Assembly: GCF_014652935.1 (NCBI RefSeq)
Contig: NZ_BMZT01000006.1
Span: 62,001 to 126,000, forward strand
Length of the DNA stretch: 64,000 nucleotides
Direction: 5' to 3'
Source: Luteimonas padinae
Lineage (GTDB): Bacteria > Pseudomonadota > Gammaproteobacteria > Xanthomonadales > Xanthomonadaceae
Shown here: in pieces, positions 1 to 9,344 of the stretch
Numbering within the stretch: the first letter of the stretch is position 1
Layout: every line of letters starts with the position of its first letter
The notes under the pieces: model-generated
The model's input: the letters and a program-made list of their open reading frames with translations, nothing else
Told to the model about the DNA's origin: nothing
The model's database searches: none
Program-made: the position numbers and the translations under genes

Positions 1-43
1 GCGGAACGGAGTGCTGCACGATGACGCATGAGGTGGGCCGGCC

Positions 44-313
44 ATGATCGAACGCGAACTGCTCGTGTCCAACCGGCTCGGCCTGCACGCGCGCGCCACC
101 GCGAAGCTGGTGCAGCTGCTGTCGGGCTATGACGTCAACGCGACCCTGACCGCCAAGGGCCGCGAGATCAACGCCAAGAGCATCATGGGGGTGATGCTGC
201 TCGCGGCCGGGCACGGCACCGCGGTGACCCTGCGGGTCGAAGGCGGCGACGAGGCCGCCGCCGCCGACGCCGTCTGCGCCCTGTTCGAGCGGCGATTCGA
301 CGAGGACAGCTGA
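44..313 (+). CDS. ptsH: Phosphocarrier protein HPr
   Basis: 89-residue HPr, the small phospho-relay protein of the phosphotransferase system. The phosphoacceptor is His15 in the motif GLHARAT, and the regulatory serine is Ser46 in AKSIMGVM, the residue modified by HPr kinase in organisms that have HprK. Length is normal for the family. The start ATG at 44 overlaps an upstream reading frame that stops at 45-47 (ATGA); bases 1-43 are therefore probably the 3' end of a preceding gene (often an EIIA-type PTS gene in this group), too short to identify. The stop overlaps the ptsI start (TGATG), so the two are translationally coupled. No sugar permease is nearby, which suggests a regulatory PTS rather than dedicated sugar uptake (inference). 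Confidence 0.96.
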   Translation: MIERELLVSNRLGLHARATAKLVQLLSGYDVNATLTAKGREINAKSIMGVMLLAAGHGTAVTLRVEGGDEAAAADAVCALFERRFDEDS

Positions 314-2034
314 TGCGCCGGCTGTACCCCGGCCACGGCGCATCGCGGGGCAACGCCCTGGGCCGAGCGCGCGTGCGCCAGCCGCATGCGCTGGAAGTCG
401 CCGAGGAGCGCATCGCGCCACACCAGGCCGCGGCCGAGGTCGCGCGCCTGCACGAGGCCATCGACACGGTGCGGGCCGAGCTGCGCGACCTGCGTTCGCG
501 CCTGCACGGCGCGCTGGCGCACGAGGTCGGCGAGTTCCTCGACCTGCACGCGCTGCTGCTCGACGATCCGGAGCTGCTGCAGGGCCTGGATGGTCTGATC
601 GCCAACGAGCTGCACGGCGCCGACTTCGCGCTGCGCGTGCAGCGCGACCGCCTGGCCGCGGTGTTCGAAAGCATGGACGACCCCTACTTTCGCAGCCGCG
701 TGGAGGACATCGACCACGTCATCGGCCGCATCCACTCGGCGCTGCACCGGCACGACGCGCAGGTCACCGGCGTCGCCGGCGAGATCCTGGTGGCCGACAG
801 CCTGGCGCCGTCCGAGATCGCGCGCCTGCACACGCGCGGCGTGCTCGGCATCGTCACCGCGGGCGGCAGCATGCTCTCGCACACCGCGATCCTGGCGCGC
901 AGCCTGCACCTGCCGCTGGTGGTGGGCTCGCCGCAGGCGCTGACGCAGGTCAACGACGGCGACGTGCTGATGATCGACGGCGCCACCGGGCTGGTGATCG
1001 TCGATCCGGACGCCGACGACCTGCGCGCCCACCGCGAGCGCGTGCGCGAGGGCAAGCGCGAGCGCCGCCAGCTGCACCGGCTGCGCCGCGAGCCGTCGCG
1101 CACCGTCGACGGCGTCGACATCCGGCTCTATGCCAACGCCGAGACCCGCGAGGACGTCGCCGAGGCGCACGCGCTGGGTGCGGCGGGCGTGGGCCTGTAC
1201 CGCACCGAGTTCCTGTTCCTGCAGCGCGACGAACTGCCGTCCGAGGAGGAACAGTTCGTCGCCTATCGCGACCTCGTGCTCGGCATGACCGGGCGCATCG
1301 CCACCATCCGCACCCTCGACATCGGCGCCGACAAGGCCGACGGCAGCGGCCTGGCCCTGCCATACGAACCCAATCCAGCGCTGGGCGTGCGCGGCGTGCG
1401 CCTGGCGCTGCGCCGGCGCGAGGTGTTCACCAGCCAGCTGCGCGCGATCCTGCGGGCCTCGGGCTACGGGCCGATCCGCATCCTGCTGCCGATGGTGGCG
1501 CGCCGCGAGGAACTGCTGGCGGCGCGGCGCCTGGTGCGCACCGTCGCCACCCGCCTGCGCCGCGAAGGCCACGCGGTCGCCGACGGCATCCCGCTGGGCG
1601 CGATGATCGAGGTCCCGGCCGCGGCGATCGCATTGCCTGCGATCATCGACCTGGTCGACTTCGTCTCCATCGGCACCAACGACCTGGTGCAGTACCTGCT
1701 CGCCGCCGACCGCGGCAACGACGCCCTGGCCGATCTGCACAGCCCGCTGCACCCGGCCGTGCTGCAGCTGCTGCACCAGGTGATCACGACGGCACGCACG
1801 CACGGCCGGCCCGCCGCGGTCTGCGGGGAAATGGCCGGCGATGCGCTGTTCACGCCGCTGCTGCTGGCGCTGGGGCTGGAGGAGTTCAGCCTGCATCCCG
1901 GCAACCTGCTCGAAGTGCGCCGTGCGATCCGCGCGCAGGAGCTTGCTGCATTGCGCACGGCCGCACCGGCGCTGCTGCGCGCGCGCGACCAGGCCGGCAT
2001 CGAACGCTGGCTCGCGGCGGTGGCGGCGGCCTGA
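313..2034 (+). CDS. ptsI: Phosphoenolpyruvate-protein phosphotransferase (enzyme I)
   Basis: 573-residue cytoplasmic enzyme I that autophosphorylates with phosphoenolpyruvate and passes the phosphate to HPr. The N-terminal swivelling domain carries the active histidine at about residue 190 (AGGSMLSHTAIL). The C-terminal PEP-binding barrel shows GVGLYRTEFLF near 297, IGTNDLVQYLLAADRGND near 455 and the catalytic-cysteine motif VCGEMAGD near 504. Length matches the canonical enzyme (about 575). It starts on the ATG that overlaps the ptsH stop, so HPr and EI are made as a pair. It ends 107 bases before mgtE. Confidence 0.96.
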   Translation: MRRLYPGHGASRGNALGRARVRQPHALEVAEERIAPHQAAAEVARLHEAIDTVRAELRDLRSRLHGALAHEVGEFLDLHALLLDDPELLQGLDGLIANELHGADFALRVQRDRLAAVFESMDDPYFRSRVEDIDHVIGRIHSALHRHDAQVTGVAGEILVADSLAPSEIARLHTRGVLGIVTAGGSMLSHTAILARSLHLPLVVGSPQALTQVNDGDVLMIDGATGLVIVDPDADDLRAHRERVREGKRERRQLHRLRREPSRTVDGVDIRLYANAETREDVAEAHALGAAGVGLYRTEFLFLQRDELPSEEEQFVAYRDLVLGMTGRIATIRTLDIGADKADGSGLALPYEPNPALGVRGVRLALRRREVFTSQLRAILRASGYGPIRILLPMVARREELLAARRLVRTVATRLRREGHAVADGIPLGAMIEVPAAAIALPAIIDLVDFVSIGTNDLVQYLLAADRGNDALADLHSPLHPAVLQLLHQVITTARTHGRPAAVCGEMAGDALFTPLLLALGLEEFSLHPGNLLEVRRAIRAQELAALRTAAPALLRARDQAGIERWLAAVAAA

Positions 2035-2072
2035 TCGCCGTGCGCGGGGTGTGCAGCAGCGTCGGCGCGGGC

Positions 2073-2078
2073 GATAAT
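2073..2078 (+). promoter_or_regulatory. Possible -10 box upstream of mgtE
   Basis: GATAAT lies in the 107-base gap between ptsI and mgtE, about 64 bases before the mgtE ATG. No clear -35 hexamer is seen 16-18 bases upstream. An ATG follows the box after exactly 6 bases but opens only a 3-codon frame (MNA then stop). It may allow mgtE to be transcribed apart from ptsHI. Confidence 0.35.
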
Positions 2079-2141
2079 CCGCGCATGAACGCCTGACCCT
2101 GTCGCGCTGATGTCGCGCGACGCGCTCCTCGGAAGCATTCC

Positions 2142-3503
2142 ATGGCCGAAGCCGTCCGCCACGACAAGACCGCGCGCCAGCTGCGCCTGCTCTCCGATGC
2201 GCTCGACAGCGGCCGCCTCGGGCCCGTCCGCCGGCTGATCAACACGCTCGCGCCGGCCGAGATCGGCAACCTGCTGGAATCGCTGCCGCCCGACCGCCGC
2301 ATGGTGGTCTGGGGCCTGGTCGACGCCGAGGACGACGGCGAGGTGCTGGTCCACGTCGGCGACGAGGTGCGCGAAAGCCTGATCGCGGACATGGATCCCG
2401 ACGAGCTGGTCGCGGCGGTCGAGGACCTCGACATCGACGACCTCGCCGACCTGGTCGAGGACCTGCCCGAGGCCGTCACCGGGCAGATCCTGCAGTCGAT
2501 GGACCGCGAGAACCGCGAGCGCCTGGAGCAGGCGCTGTCCTACGAGGAGGACACCGCCGGCCGCCTGATGAACCCCGACGTGGTGACGGTGCGCGCCGAC
2601 ACCACGGTGGACGTGGTGCTGCGCTTCCTGCGCCTCAGGGGCGAACTGCCCGAGAACACCGACCACCTGTACGTGGTCAACCGCCGCCACCAGCTGCTGG
2701 GCTGGGTGGCACTGCAGAAGCTGGTGACCAGCGAGCCCGGGGTGCCGATCAACAAGCTGATCGACGACGAGCTGACCGCGATCCACGCCGCCGAGTCGGC
2801 CGAATCCGTGGCCCGGCAGTTCTCCGACCATGACTGGGTGTCCGCGCCCGTGGTCGACGAGGGCAACGTGCTGCTGGGCCGCATCACCATCGACGACGTC
2901 GTTGACATCATCCGCGAGCAGGCCGAGCACCAGGCGCTGGGCGCCGCCGGCCTGGACGAGGACGAGGACCTGTTCTCGCCGGTGAAGCGCGCGGTGCGCG
3001 GCCGCATCGTGTGGCTGGGCGTGAACCTGGCCACCGCGTTCCTGGCGGCGGCGGTGATCGGGCGCTTCGAGGCCACGATCGAGAAGATCGTCGCGCTTGC
3101 GGTGCTGATGCCGATCGTCGCCGGCATCGGCGGCAATGCCGGCATGCAGGTGCTGACCCTGATGGTGCGCGGCCTGGCGCTGGGCCAGGTGGGCGCGAGC
3201 AACGCCGGCGTGCTGCTGTGGAAGGAAGTGCGGGTGGCGCTGATCAACGGGCTGCTGATCGGTGGCTTCGTCGGCCTGGTGGCGTTCGCGTGGTTCCAGG
3301 ACTGGCTGCTCGGCGTAGTCATCACCGCGGCGCTGGTGATCAACTTCTCCTGCGCGGCGCTTGCCGGCGTGCTGGTGCCGCTGGCGATGAAGCGCGCCGA
3401 CGTCGACCCGGCGGTGGCCGGCGGCGTGGTGGTGACCGCAGTGACCGACGTGGTCGGCTTCTTCAGCTTCCTCGGCCTGGCGACCGTCATCCTGCTGCGC
3501 TGA
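2142..3503 (+). CDS. mgtE: Magnesium transporter MgtE
   Basis: 453-residue Mg2+ channel/transporter of the inner membrane. Domain order: an acidic helical N-domain (about 20-135, rich in Asp/Glu such as DPDELVAAVEDLDIDDLADL), paired CBS domains (about 138-260, with EEDTAGRLMNPDVVTVR at the start), then five membrane helices (about 285-453) including the signature PIVAGIGGNAGMQ that lines the pore in MgtE. The acidic N-domain and CBS domains sense cytosolic Mg2+ in characterised relatives. The start at 2142 follows a GGAAG ribosome site. It sits downstream of ptsHI on the same strand. Confidence 0.95.
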   Translation: MAEAVRHDKTARQLRLLSDALDSGRLGPVRRLINTLAPAEIGNLLESLPPDRRMVVWGLVDAEDDGEVLVHVGDEVRESLIADMDPDELVAAVEDLDIDDLADLVEDLPEAVTGQILQSMDRENRERLEQALSYEEDTAGRLMNPDVVTVRADTTVDVVLRFLRLRGELPENTDHLYVVNRRHQLLGWVALQKLVTSEPGVPINKLIDDELTAIHAAESAESVARQFSDHDWVSAPVVDEGNVLLGRITIDDVVDIIREQAEHQALGAAGLDEDEDLFSPVKRAVRGRIVWLGVNLATAFLAAAVIGRFEATIEKIVALAVLMPIVAGIGGNAGMQVLTLMVRGLALGQVGASNAGVLLWKEVRVALINGLLIGGFVGLVAFAWFQDWLLGVVITAALVINFSCAALAGVLVPLAMKRADVDPAVAGGVVVTAVTDVVGFFSFLGLATVILLR

Positions 3504-3559
3504 GCGCCGGGCCACGCCTCGTTCCTGGTTCCTGCGCCTCCTGCGTTCCCCGTGCTTCT

Positions 3560-3649
3560 GTAGGAGCAGCTACAGCTGCGACCGGCCACGGACCCCGGCT
3601 GCGATCACGGGCCGCCGCATGCCGGGGTCGCAGCTGTAGCTGCTCCCAC
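3560..3649. repeat. REP-like inverted pair, copy 1
   Basis: Two 24-base units in opposite orientation: GTAGGAGCAGCTACAGCTGC followed by GACC at 3560-3583 and its reverse complement at 3626-3649 (with TGTAGC in place of TACAGC context). Each unit begins with GTAG or GTGG and contains a short hairpin, GCAGC-TACA-GCTGC. The pair lies between the converging mgtE and pyrB genes. Similar pairs occur at 13967-14033 and 59237-59303. GTAG-headed palindromes are typical of the REP/RAYT family in Xanthomonadaceae; no RAYT transposase is in the window. Confidence 0.85.
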
Positions 3650-3694
3650 GGAAAATCAGGACGCGGGAAACGGGGAGGGGCGCGGGATCGCGGA

Positions 3695-4636
3695 TCACGC
3701 CAGCAGGGCTTCGAGCACCGCCATGCGCACGGCCACGCCGTTGGCCACCTGCCTCAGCACCAGCGACTGCGGGCCGTCGGCGACCTCGTCGCTGATCTCC
3801 ACGCCGCGGTTCATCGGCCCCGGGTGCAGTATCACCGCGTCCGGCGCGGCGCGGCGCAGGCGCGCGGCGGTGAGGCCGTAATCGCGGTGGTAGGCCTCGA
3901 GCGAAGGCACCAGGCCCTCCTCCATGCGCTCGCGCTGCAGGCGCAGCATGAACACCGCGTCGACCCCGTCGAGCGCGGCATCCAGGTCGCCCCCGACGCT
4001 GCAGCCGGCCAGGGTGGCGTCGTCGGGCAGCAGGCTGGCCGGGCCGCAGGCGCGGATCTCGCCGATGCCCAGCGCGCGCAGCGCGTGCAGTTCCGAGCGC
4101 GCCACGCGCGAGTGGCGGATGTCACCGACCACCGCGACCTTCAGCGCGCCGAAGTCCGCGCCCTTGGCCTGGCGCAGGCTCAGCACGTCGAGCAGGCCCT
4201 GGGTCGGGTGCGCGCTGCGGCCGTCGCCGGCATTGACCACGGCGGTCCCGGGCTGCGCGGAGGCGGCCAGCATCGCCGCGGCGCCGTCCTCGCGGTGGCG
4301 CACGATGAATCCGCGCACGCCCATGGCCTCGATGTTGCGGAAGGTGTCGAGCGCGGTCTCGCCCTTGCTGGTCGACGAGGTCGAGGCGTCGAAGGCCAGC
4401 ACGTCCGCGCCCAGCCGCTGGGCGGCGCGCTGGAATGACAGCCGCGTGCGCGTGGACGGCTCGAAGAACAGGGTGCAGGCCGCGACCCCGGCCAGCGCGG
4501 TGCGCGGGTCGGCGGCGCCCTCGCCGTCGATGAAGGCCTGGGCGCGGTCGAGCAGCGCCACCAGGGTCGCGCGCGGCAGGCCCTCGAGGGTGAGCAGGTG
4601 GCGCAAGCGGCCGTCTTCGGTGGTCTGCAGGCTCAT
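3695..4636 (-). CDS. pyrB: Aspartate carbamoyltransferase catalytic subunit
   Basis: 313-residue cytoplasmic enzyme that joins carbamoyl phosphate and aspartate, the first committed step of pyrimidine synthesis. The carbamoyl-phosphate loop FFEPSTRTRLSF is at about 57-68, with the second-loop residues SSTSKGE near 95, the binding motif HPTQGLLD in mid-protein and HPGPMNRGVE near the C-terminus. The ATG at 4636 is chosen because the family begins there and because it overlaps the ruvX stop (ATGA); an in-frame ATG further upstream lies inside ruvX coding sequence. No pyrI or pyrC lies next to it in this window. Confidence 0.95.
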   Translation of the reverse strand: MSLQTTEDGRLRHLLTLEGLPRATLVALLDRAQAFIDGEGAADPRTALAGVAACTLFFEPSTRTRLSFQRAAQRLGADVLAFDASTSSTSKGETALDTFRNIEAMGVRGFIVRHREDGAAAMLAASAQPGTAVVNAGDGRSAHPTQGLLDVLSLRQAKGADFGALKVAVVGDIRHSRVARSELHALRALGIGEIRACGPASLLPDDATLAGCSVGGDLDAALDGVDAVFMLRLQRERMEEGLVPSLEAYHRDYGLTAARLRRAAPDAVILHPGPMNRGVEISDEVADGPQSLVLRQVANGVAVRMAVLEALLA

Positions 4637-5121
4637 GCGGAAGCGTCGTGCGAAGGTGGATCGGGGTCGATGGCGACGGCGTCGGCGGGGGATGCCAGCC
4701 AGCGTTCGACGATGATCGCCGCGGCCACGGCGTCCAGCGCGGCGGCGTCGCGGCGGCGGCGGCGGCCCTCGGCTCGGTCGACGGCGAAGCGCTGCGCGGC
4801 CTCGACCGAGCTGGAGCGCTCGTCGACCATCACCACCGGCAGCCGGAAGCGGCGCACGAGTTCGCGCGCGAAGGCGCGGGCGCGCTCGCGGATCGGCTGG
4901 TCGCCGCCGTCGAGGGTCATCGGGTCGCCGACCACGCAGCCGTCCGGACGCCATTCCTTCAGCAGGCGCTCCACCGCAGCCCAGTCGACGTGGTCGGCGT
5001 GCACATCGACCACGGCCAGCGCGCGCGCACCGTGCCCGAAGGCGCTGCCCACGGCCACGCCGATGCGGCGTGCGCCGACGTCGAAGCCGAGCACGGTGCC
5101 GTCGGCGCGGATCGTGGCCAT
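4633..5121 (-). CDS. ruvX: Putative pre-16S rRNA nuclease / Holliday junction resolvase-like YqgF
   Basis: 162-residue RNase H-fold nuclease of the YqgF/RuvX family, known from E. coli to help mature the 5' end of 16S rRNA. The first catalytic Asp lies in the early strand LGFDVGARRIGVA; the VGDPMTLDG segment and VVMVDERSSSVEA supply the conserved Glu, and the late Asp is in RRRDAAALDAVAAAIIVE. Start (ATG at 5121) and stop overlap the flanking yqgE and pyrB genes by 1 and 4 bases. This yqgE-ruvX-pyrB order is shared with many gammaproteobacteria. Confidence 0.93.
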   Translation of the reverse strand: MATIRADGTVLGFDVGARRIGVAVGSAFGHGARALAVVDVHADHVDWAAVERLLKEWRPDGCVVGDPMTLDGGDQPIRERARAFARELVRRFRLPVVMVDERSSSVEAAQRFAVDRAEGRRRRRDAAALDAVAAAIIVERWLASPADAVAIDPDPPSHDASA

Positions 5122-5687
5122 CAGGCGTGCCCGGCGTAGCCCGGCATGTGCGCCATGTCGACGCCGATGCGGCCGGCGGCGGCCTGCCAGCGCGACTCCA
5201 GCGGCAGCGCGAACAGGATCTCGCCGTCGGACGGCACCGTCAGCCAGCTGTTCTCGCCCAGCTCGGCCTCGAGCTGGCCGGCGCTCCAGCCGGCGCAGCC
5301 CAGGGCCACCACGACCCGGGCCGGCCCTTCTCCGCGGGCCATCGCCTCGAGCACGTCGCGCGAGGTGGTCACGCGCAGGTCCTCGGCGACGCTGAGGCTC
5401 GACTCCCAGTCGCGCGCACCGTCGTGGATCACGAAGCCGCGCTCGGGATGCACCGGGCCGCCGGCGAGCACCGGGGTGGCGCACAGCGCGGCGTCGTCGC
5501 AGGCGATGCCCATCTGCGCGAAGATCTCGCCCAGGGTGTAGTCGGAGCGGCGGTTGACCACCACGCCCATGGCGCCGCCGGCGTCGTGCTGGCACAGCAG
5601 CGACACGGTGCGCTCGAAGTTCGGGTCGGCCAGCGACGGAAGCGCGACCAGCAGCTGGTTGGCGAGCGGTGTGGGCTGGGCGGACAT
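5121..5687 (-). CDS. yqgE: UPF0301/AlgH family protein YqgE
   Basis: 188-residue cytoplasmic protein of the YqgE/AlgH family. Hallmarks are an N-terminal LANQLLVALPSLADPNFERTV, the VVVNRRSDYTLGEIF segment, GGPVHPERGFVIHD, and a late LGCAGWSAGQLEAELGENSWL. The biochemical function of the family is not settled. First gene of yqgE-ruvX-pyrB. A TAGAAT box ends exactly six bases before the ATG, so transcription would begin at the A of the start codon and the mRNA may be leaderless; no Shine-Dalgarno is visible to contradict this. Confidence 0.92.
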   Translation of the reverse strand: MSAQPTPLANQLLVALPSLADPNFERTVSLLCQHDAGGAMGVVVNRRSDYTLGEIFAQMGIACDDAALCATPVLAGGPVHPERGFVIHDGARDWESSLSVAEDLRVTTSRDVLEAMARGEGPARVVVALGCAGWSAGQLEAELGENSWLTVPSDGEILFALPLESRWQAAAGRIGVDMAHMPGYAGHA

Positions 5688-5693
5688 GGCGCC

Positions 5694-5699
5694 ATTCTA
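5694..5699 (-). promoter_or_regulatory. -10 box of yqgE, spaced for a leaderless transcript
   Basis: On the minus strand the order is TAGAAT, GGCGCC, ATG. A start site 6-7 bases after the -10 would fall on the ATG itself. No good -35 is seen. The same six-base spacing recurs before the genes at 15536, 30600 and 38648. Confidence 0.6.
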
Positions 5700-5731
5700 G
5701 CCAGTGCCGCGGCATCGCGCCCGGCCGCGGC

Positions 5732-5737
5732 TACCAT
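5732..5737 (+). promoter_or_regulatory. Possible -10 box of the DUF4153 gene
   Basis: GGCTACCATGGC contains a TACCAT hexamer about 30 bases before the ATG at 5767. It resembles other GGC-TANNNT-GGC boxes in this window (15524, 24458). Divergent from the yqgE promoter. Confidence 0.4.
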
Positions 5738-5766
5738 GGCCGCCACGCCAACGCCGCGAACCCGCC

Positions 5767-7587
5767 ATGTCGACAGCCACCGAACTCCCGCGCAACGAAC
5801 GTGCCTTCATCGTGCTGCTCGCCGTGCTCCAGGGCGGGCTGATGTACCTGGCGCAGAAGGGGCACGCGGCGGGCTGGTGGCCGTTCGCGGCGCTCGGCGG
5901 ACGGGTCTGCTGGTACAGCCTGGTGCTGGCGGTGCCAACGATGATGGCGCTGGGCGTGGTGCGCCTGCGCGATGCGCGCTTCTGGCAGCACGCAGCGGGC
6001 ACGGCGCTGGTCGTTGGCGGGCTGGCGGCCTGGGCGGCCTGGAACGCCACCGGCGGCCCGGCCGTGCAGGCGGACAGCGTGCTCGGGCCCTTCGGCGCCT
6101 CGCTCGCCATCGGCCTGTTCGTGGCCCTGCCCTGGCTGCAGTGCCGCCTGGCGCATGGCCGCTGGCGCGCGCCCTATGCCTGCCTGTTCGAACACGCCTG
6201 GCAGAACACGCTGACGCTCGCCCTCGCGGCGCTGTTCACCGGCATCTGCTGGCTGGTGCTCTACCTGTGGGGCGCGCTGTTCGCGCTGGTGAAGGTCGAG
6301 TTCTTCCGCGAGCTGTTCCGCGAGGATGCCTTCGTGCATCTCGCCACCGGCGCGATGGCGGGCCTGGGCGTGCTGATCGGCCGGACCCAGCACCGCGCGG
6401 TGATGGTCGCGCGCCAGGTGCTGTTCGCGATTTTCACCGGGCTGCTGCCGCTGCTGGCCTTCATCGCCGCGCTGTTCGTGGCCAGCCTGCCCTTCACCGG
6501 CCTGGAGCCGCTGTGGGAGGTGCGCTCGGCGGCCGCGACCCTGGTGACCGTGGTCGCGCTGCTGGTGGCCTTCACCAACTCGGTGCTGCAGGACGGCGAA
6601 GGTGCCCGGCCCTACCCCGCCTGGCTGCGCCGCCTGGTCGACGCCGGCCTGGCGCTGCTGCCGGTGTATGCGCTGCTCGCGCTGTACGCGCTTTGGCTGC
6701 GCATCGACCAGCACGGCTGGACCGCCGACCGGGTCTGGGCCGTGCTGCTCGCGCTGGTCGTCGCCGGCTACGCCTTCGGCTATGCCTGGGCGGTGCTGCG
6801 CGGCCGCGACGGCTGGCTGTCGGCGATCCGGCCGGTGAACCGCGTGATGTCGCTGGCGGTGGTGGCGCTGGCGGTGCTGGCCAACACGCCGCTGCTGGAT
6901 CCGCACCGGATCAGCGTGTCCAGCCAGCTGCAGCGCCTTGCCGACGGGCGCACCGCACCGGACGACTTCGACCTCGAGTGGCTGCGTTTCGACAGCGGCC
7001 GGCGCGGTTGGGAGGCGACGCTGGCGCTGCGCGCGCATCCGGCCTGGGCGACGGATCCGGAACGGCTGGCGGAACTCGAGCGCCTGCTCGCCCGCCAGAA
7101 CCGCTGGGGCGACTGGCGGGCCGACGCGCCCGCGGACGCGCCCGAGCGCGACGCGGCCTCGCTGCGCGCACAGGTGCGCCTGGCCGAGGGCGCCGTCGCA
7201 CCCGGGGATGACTGGTGGAACGCGCTGGCCGCGGGCATGGGCGAACGCAACTGCGCCGCGGCCTCCGACGACTGCATCCTGCTGATGCCCGAGCTCGACG
7301 GCGACGGCGCGCCCGATCCGATGCTGTGCACGCTCGGCAACGGGCCCGGCGCCTACTGCGTGATCCATGCGCGCGGCAAGGACGGCACCTGGGCGCCCGC
7401 CGCATGGTTCGAACTCTGGCCCGAAGGCAGGTCGGAACAGGCCTGGCGCCGCGCGCTGCGCCAGGACCTGCTGGCCGGACGCGTCGAGCCCATGCCACGC
7501 AGCTGGCCCGACCTGCGGATCGGCGACGGCAACCGGCGCCGGCTGGAGATCATCGAAGACGACGCGGACGCGCCCGGGACCAGGTAG
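5767..7587 (+). CDS. DUF4153 family polytopic membrane protein
   Basis: 606-residue protein. About eleven hydrophobic helices fill residues 15-385; the remainder (about 390-606) is a soluble, polar tail with an acidic cysteine-bearing stretch (GERNCAAASDDCILLMPELDGDGA) that could hold one disulfide. This fits the DUF4153 family, inner-membrane proteins of unknown function common in Xanthomonadaceae. The ATG at 5767 is preferred over one 63 bases upstream because the latter encodes an Arg/Pro-rich leader unlike a membrane protein start. Stands alone between the divergent yqgE operon and the convergent SlyD-like gene. What it does is not evident from sequence. Confidence 0.8.
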   Translation: MSTATELPRNERAFIVLLAVLQGGLMYLAQKGHAAGWWPFAALGGRVCWYSLVLAVPTMMALGVVRLRDARFWQHAAGTALVVGGLAAWAAWNATGGPAVQADSVLGPFGASLAIGLFVALPWLQCRLAHGRWRAPYACLFEHAWQNTLTLALAALFTGICWLVLYLWGALFALVKVEFFRELFREDAFVHLATGAMAGLGVLIGRTQHRAVMVARQVLFAIFTGLLPLLAFIAALFVASLPFTGLEPLWEVRSAAATLVTVVALLVAFTNSVLQDGEGARPYPAWLRRLVDAGLALLPVYALLALYALWLRIDQHGWTADRVWAVLLALVVAGYAFGYAWAVLRGRDGWLSAIRPVNRVMSLAVVALAVLANTPLLDPHRISVSSQLQRLADGRTAPDDFDLEWLRFDSGRRGWEATLALRAHPAWATDPERLAELERLLARQNRWGDWRADAPADAPERDAASLRAQVRLAEGAVAPGDDWWNALAAGMGERNCAAASDDCILLMPELDGDGAPDPMLCTLGNGPGAYCVIHARGKDGTWAPAAWFELWPEGRSEQAWRRALRQDLLAGRVEPMPRSWPDLRIGDGNRRRLEIIEDDADAPGTR

Positions 7588-7640
7588 CCGTCCGTGCCCC
7601 TGCGGACCGCTCGCGTGCCGCCGATCCGGCGGCGCCCGGC

Positions 7641-8102
7641 TCAGCCCAGGCCGAACCGGACCTCGTCCGCCGTCGGCACCCGCACCGCCAGCACCTCCAG
7701 TTCGGCGCGCACGCGGCGCCCGGCCAGCGGATGGTTGCCATCGACGGTGATCGTGTCCGCCGCCACTGCCGTCACCACCACGTCGAGCGGGCCCTTCGCG
7801 GTCGTGGTCTCGAGGCGGTCACCCACCTTCGGCTCCGTGGCCGCGCGCCACATGCTGCGCGGCAGGACCTGCACCAGCGCGTCGTGCCGCGGGCCGAAGC
7901 CGTCCTCGGGCGGCACCACCACCTCGAATCGCTCGCCGGCGCTGCGCCCTTCCAGCGCCTGCTCCAGCCCGCGCGCGATGCCACCGGTGCCGTGCATGTA
8001 GGTCAGCGGCTCGTGGCCGCGGGTGCTGGTGATGGGCGCGCCGCTGTCGGCGTCGGTCAGCGTGAAGTGCACGGTGGCGATGCGGCGGTCTGCAATGTCC
8101 AT
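7641..8102 (-). CDS. SlyD-like FKBP-type peptidyl-prolyl isomerase
   Basis: 153-residue FKBP with an inserted IF-domain flap, the SlyD layout: strand VHFTLTDADSG, the binding segment PLTYMHGTGGIARGLEQALEG (about 34-54), the FEVVVPPEDGFGPR turn that starts the insert, and a C-terminal HPLAGRRVRAELEVLAVR closing the FKBP fold. It lacks the His/Cys-rich metal-binding tail of E. coli SlyD, ending shortly after the fold. Likely acts as a prolyl isomerase/chaperone in the cytoplasm, as no signal peptide is present. The ATG at 8102 is where the family begins. Confidence 0.88.
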   Translation of the reverse strand: MDIADRRIATVHFTLTDADSGAPITSTRGHEPLTYMHGTGGIARGLEQALEGRSAGERFEVVVPPEDGFGPRHDALVQVLPRSMWRAATEPKVGDRLETTTAKGPLDVVVTAVAADTITVDGNHPLAGRRVRAELEVLAVRVPTADEVRFGLG

Positions 8103-8254
8103 CGTCGGCGGGATCCTCGGCGGGTATCGCCGCATCCTCGCCAGCGCGCCGCGCGCGCGCAAGCCCGCAGGCGCGGCGACGTGACCGGATTCGCAGCCGC
8201 GGTGCCGCGCCCGCCGTCGATGCCCGCCACGGCAGGCGGCCCGCCCGCCGGAAA

Positions 8255-8284
8255 CACGAAGCCCCGCGCGTGCGGGGCTTCGTG
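8255..8284 (-). terminator. Terminator-like hairpin downstream of sodA
   Basis: A perfect 13-bp stem (CACGAAGCCCCGC, loop of 4, GCGGGGCTTCGTG) sits 24 bases past the sodA stop. On the minus strand it is followed by only TTT, so it may be a weak intrinsic terminator or an mRNA 3'-stabilising stem. Confidence 0.7.
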
Positions 8285-8308
8285 CGTGGACCGGATGCGC
8301 TGGCGTGA

Positions 8309-8935
<627 letters not shown>

Positions 8936-9008
8936 GGCAGGTCTCCAGTGGTGGATGTATCGGCCCGCCATTGTCTCCCGCGGCAGGTAAAAAGTGCGCA
9001 AAAGGAAA

Positions 9009-9196
9009 GGTTCTCCCCAACCGAGGGGAAGAACGCGGCGGGGCATCGCGGTGCTTCTACGCGTGGCCTGCTGATGCAGGCCGCCGGAAAGGTGGTCGTG
9101 CTGCGGTGCGATGCCTGCTGCCGCTCATGTCCCCCGGCTGCGGCCTGCGGCCACAGCCTCCTCCTTGACTTCCCGTCAGCAGGCATCGCACCGCAG
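9009..9196 (+). repeat. Nested inverted-repeat element, copy A
   Basis: The 8936-9554 gap has no credible gene; this is its first repeat. It opens with GGTTCTCCCCAACCGAGGGG (9009-9028), then GCATCGCGGTGCTTC and GTGGCCTGCTG. Inside, 9101-9120 and 9177-9196 form a perfect 20-bp inverted repeat (CTGCGGTGCGATGCCTGCTG and its complement), bracketing GCCGCTCATGTCCCCC and TCCTCCTTGACTTCCCGTC. The same internal blocks reappear in the opposite orientation at 9345-9446, and the outer blocks at 44470-44590. This looks like a small non-autonomous element; no transposase is seen. Confidence 0.8.
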
Positions 9197-9344
9197 TCCG
9201 GAACAGTGCCGCCGGTCCAAGGATGGTGGAAGCGTCGCCCCCGGAGCCGCTGGAGAAGGGCAGAACGTTGACGCGCCTCGCGGCTCACGCAAGGGCCAAT
9301 AGCCCACGCCGCGTTTTTTCCAACGGCCCGCCGGGGCCTTGCAC

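Noticed and set aside
1-43. 3' end of a gene before ptsH
   Set aside because: Three frames all end within the first 47 bases; too short to choose or identify, so not entered as a feature.
2085-2096. ATG six bases after GATAAT upstream of mgtE, a possible leaderless mini-ORF
   Set aside because: Only three codons (MNA) before a stop; no evidence of function, noted only for its spacing.
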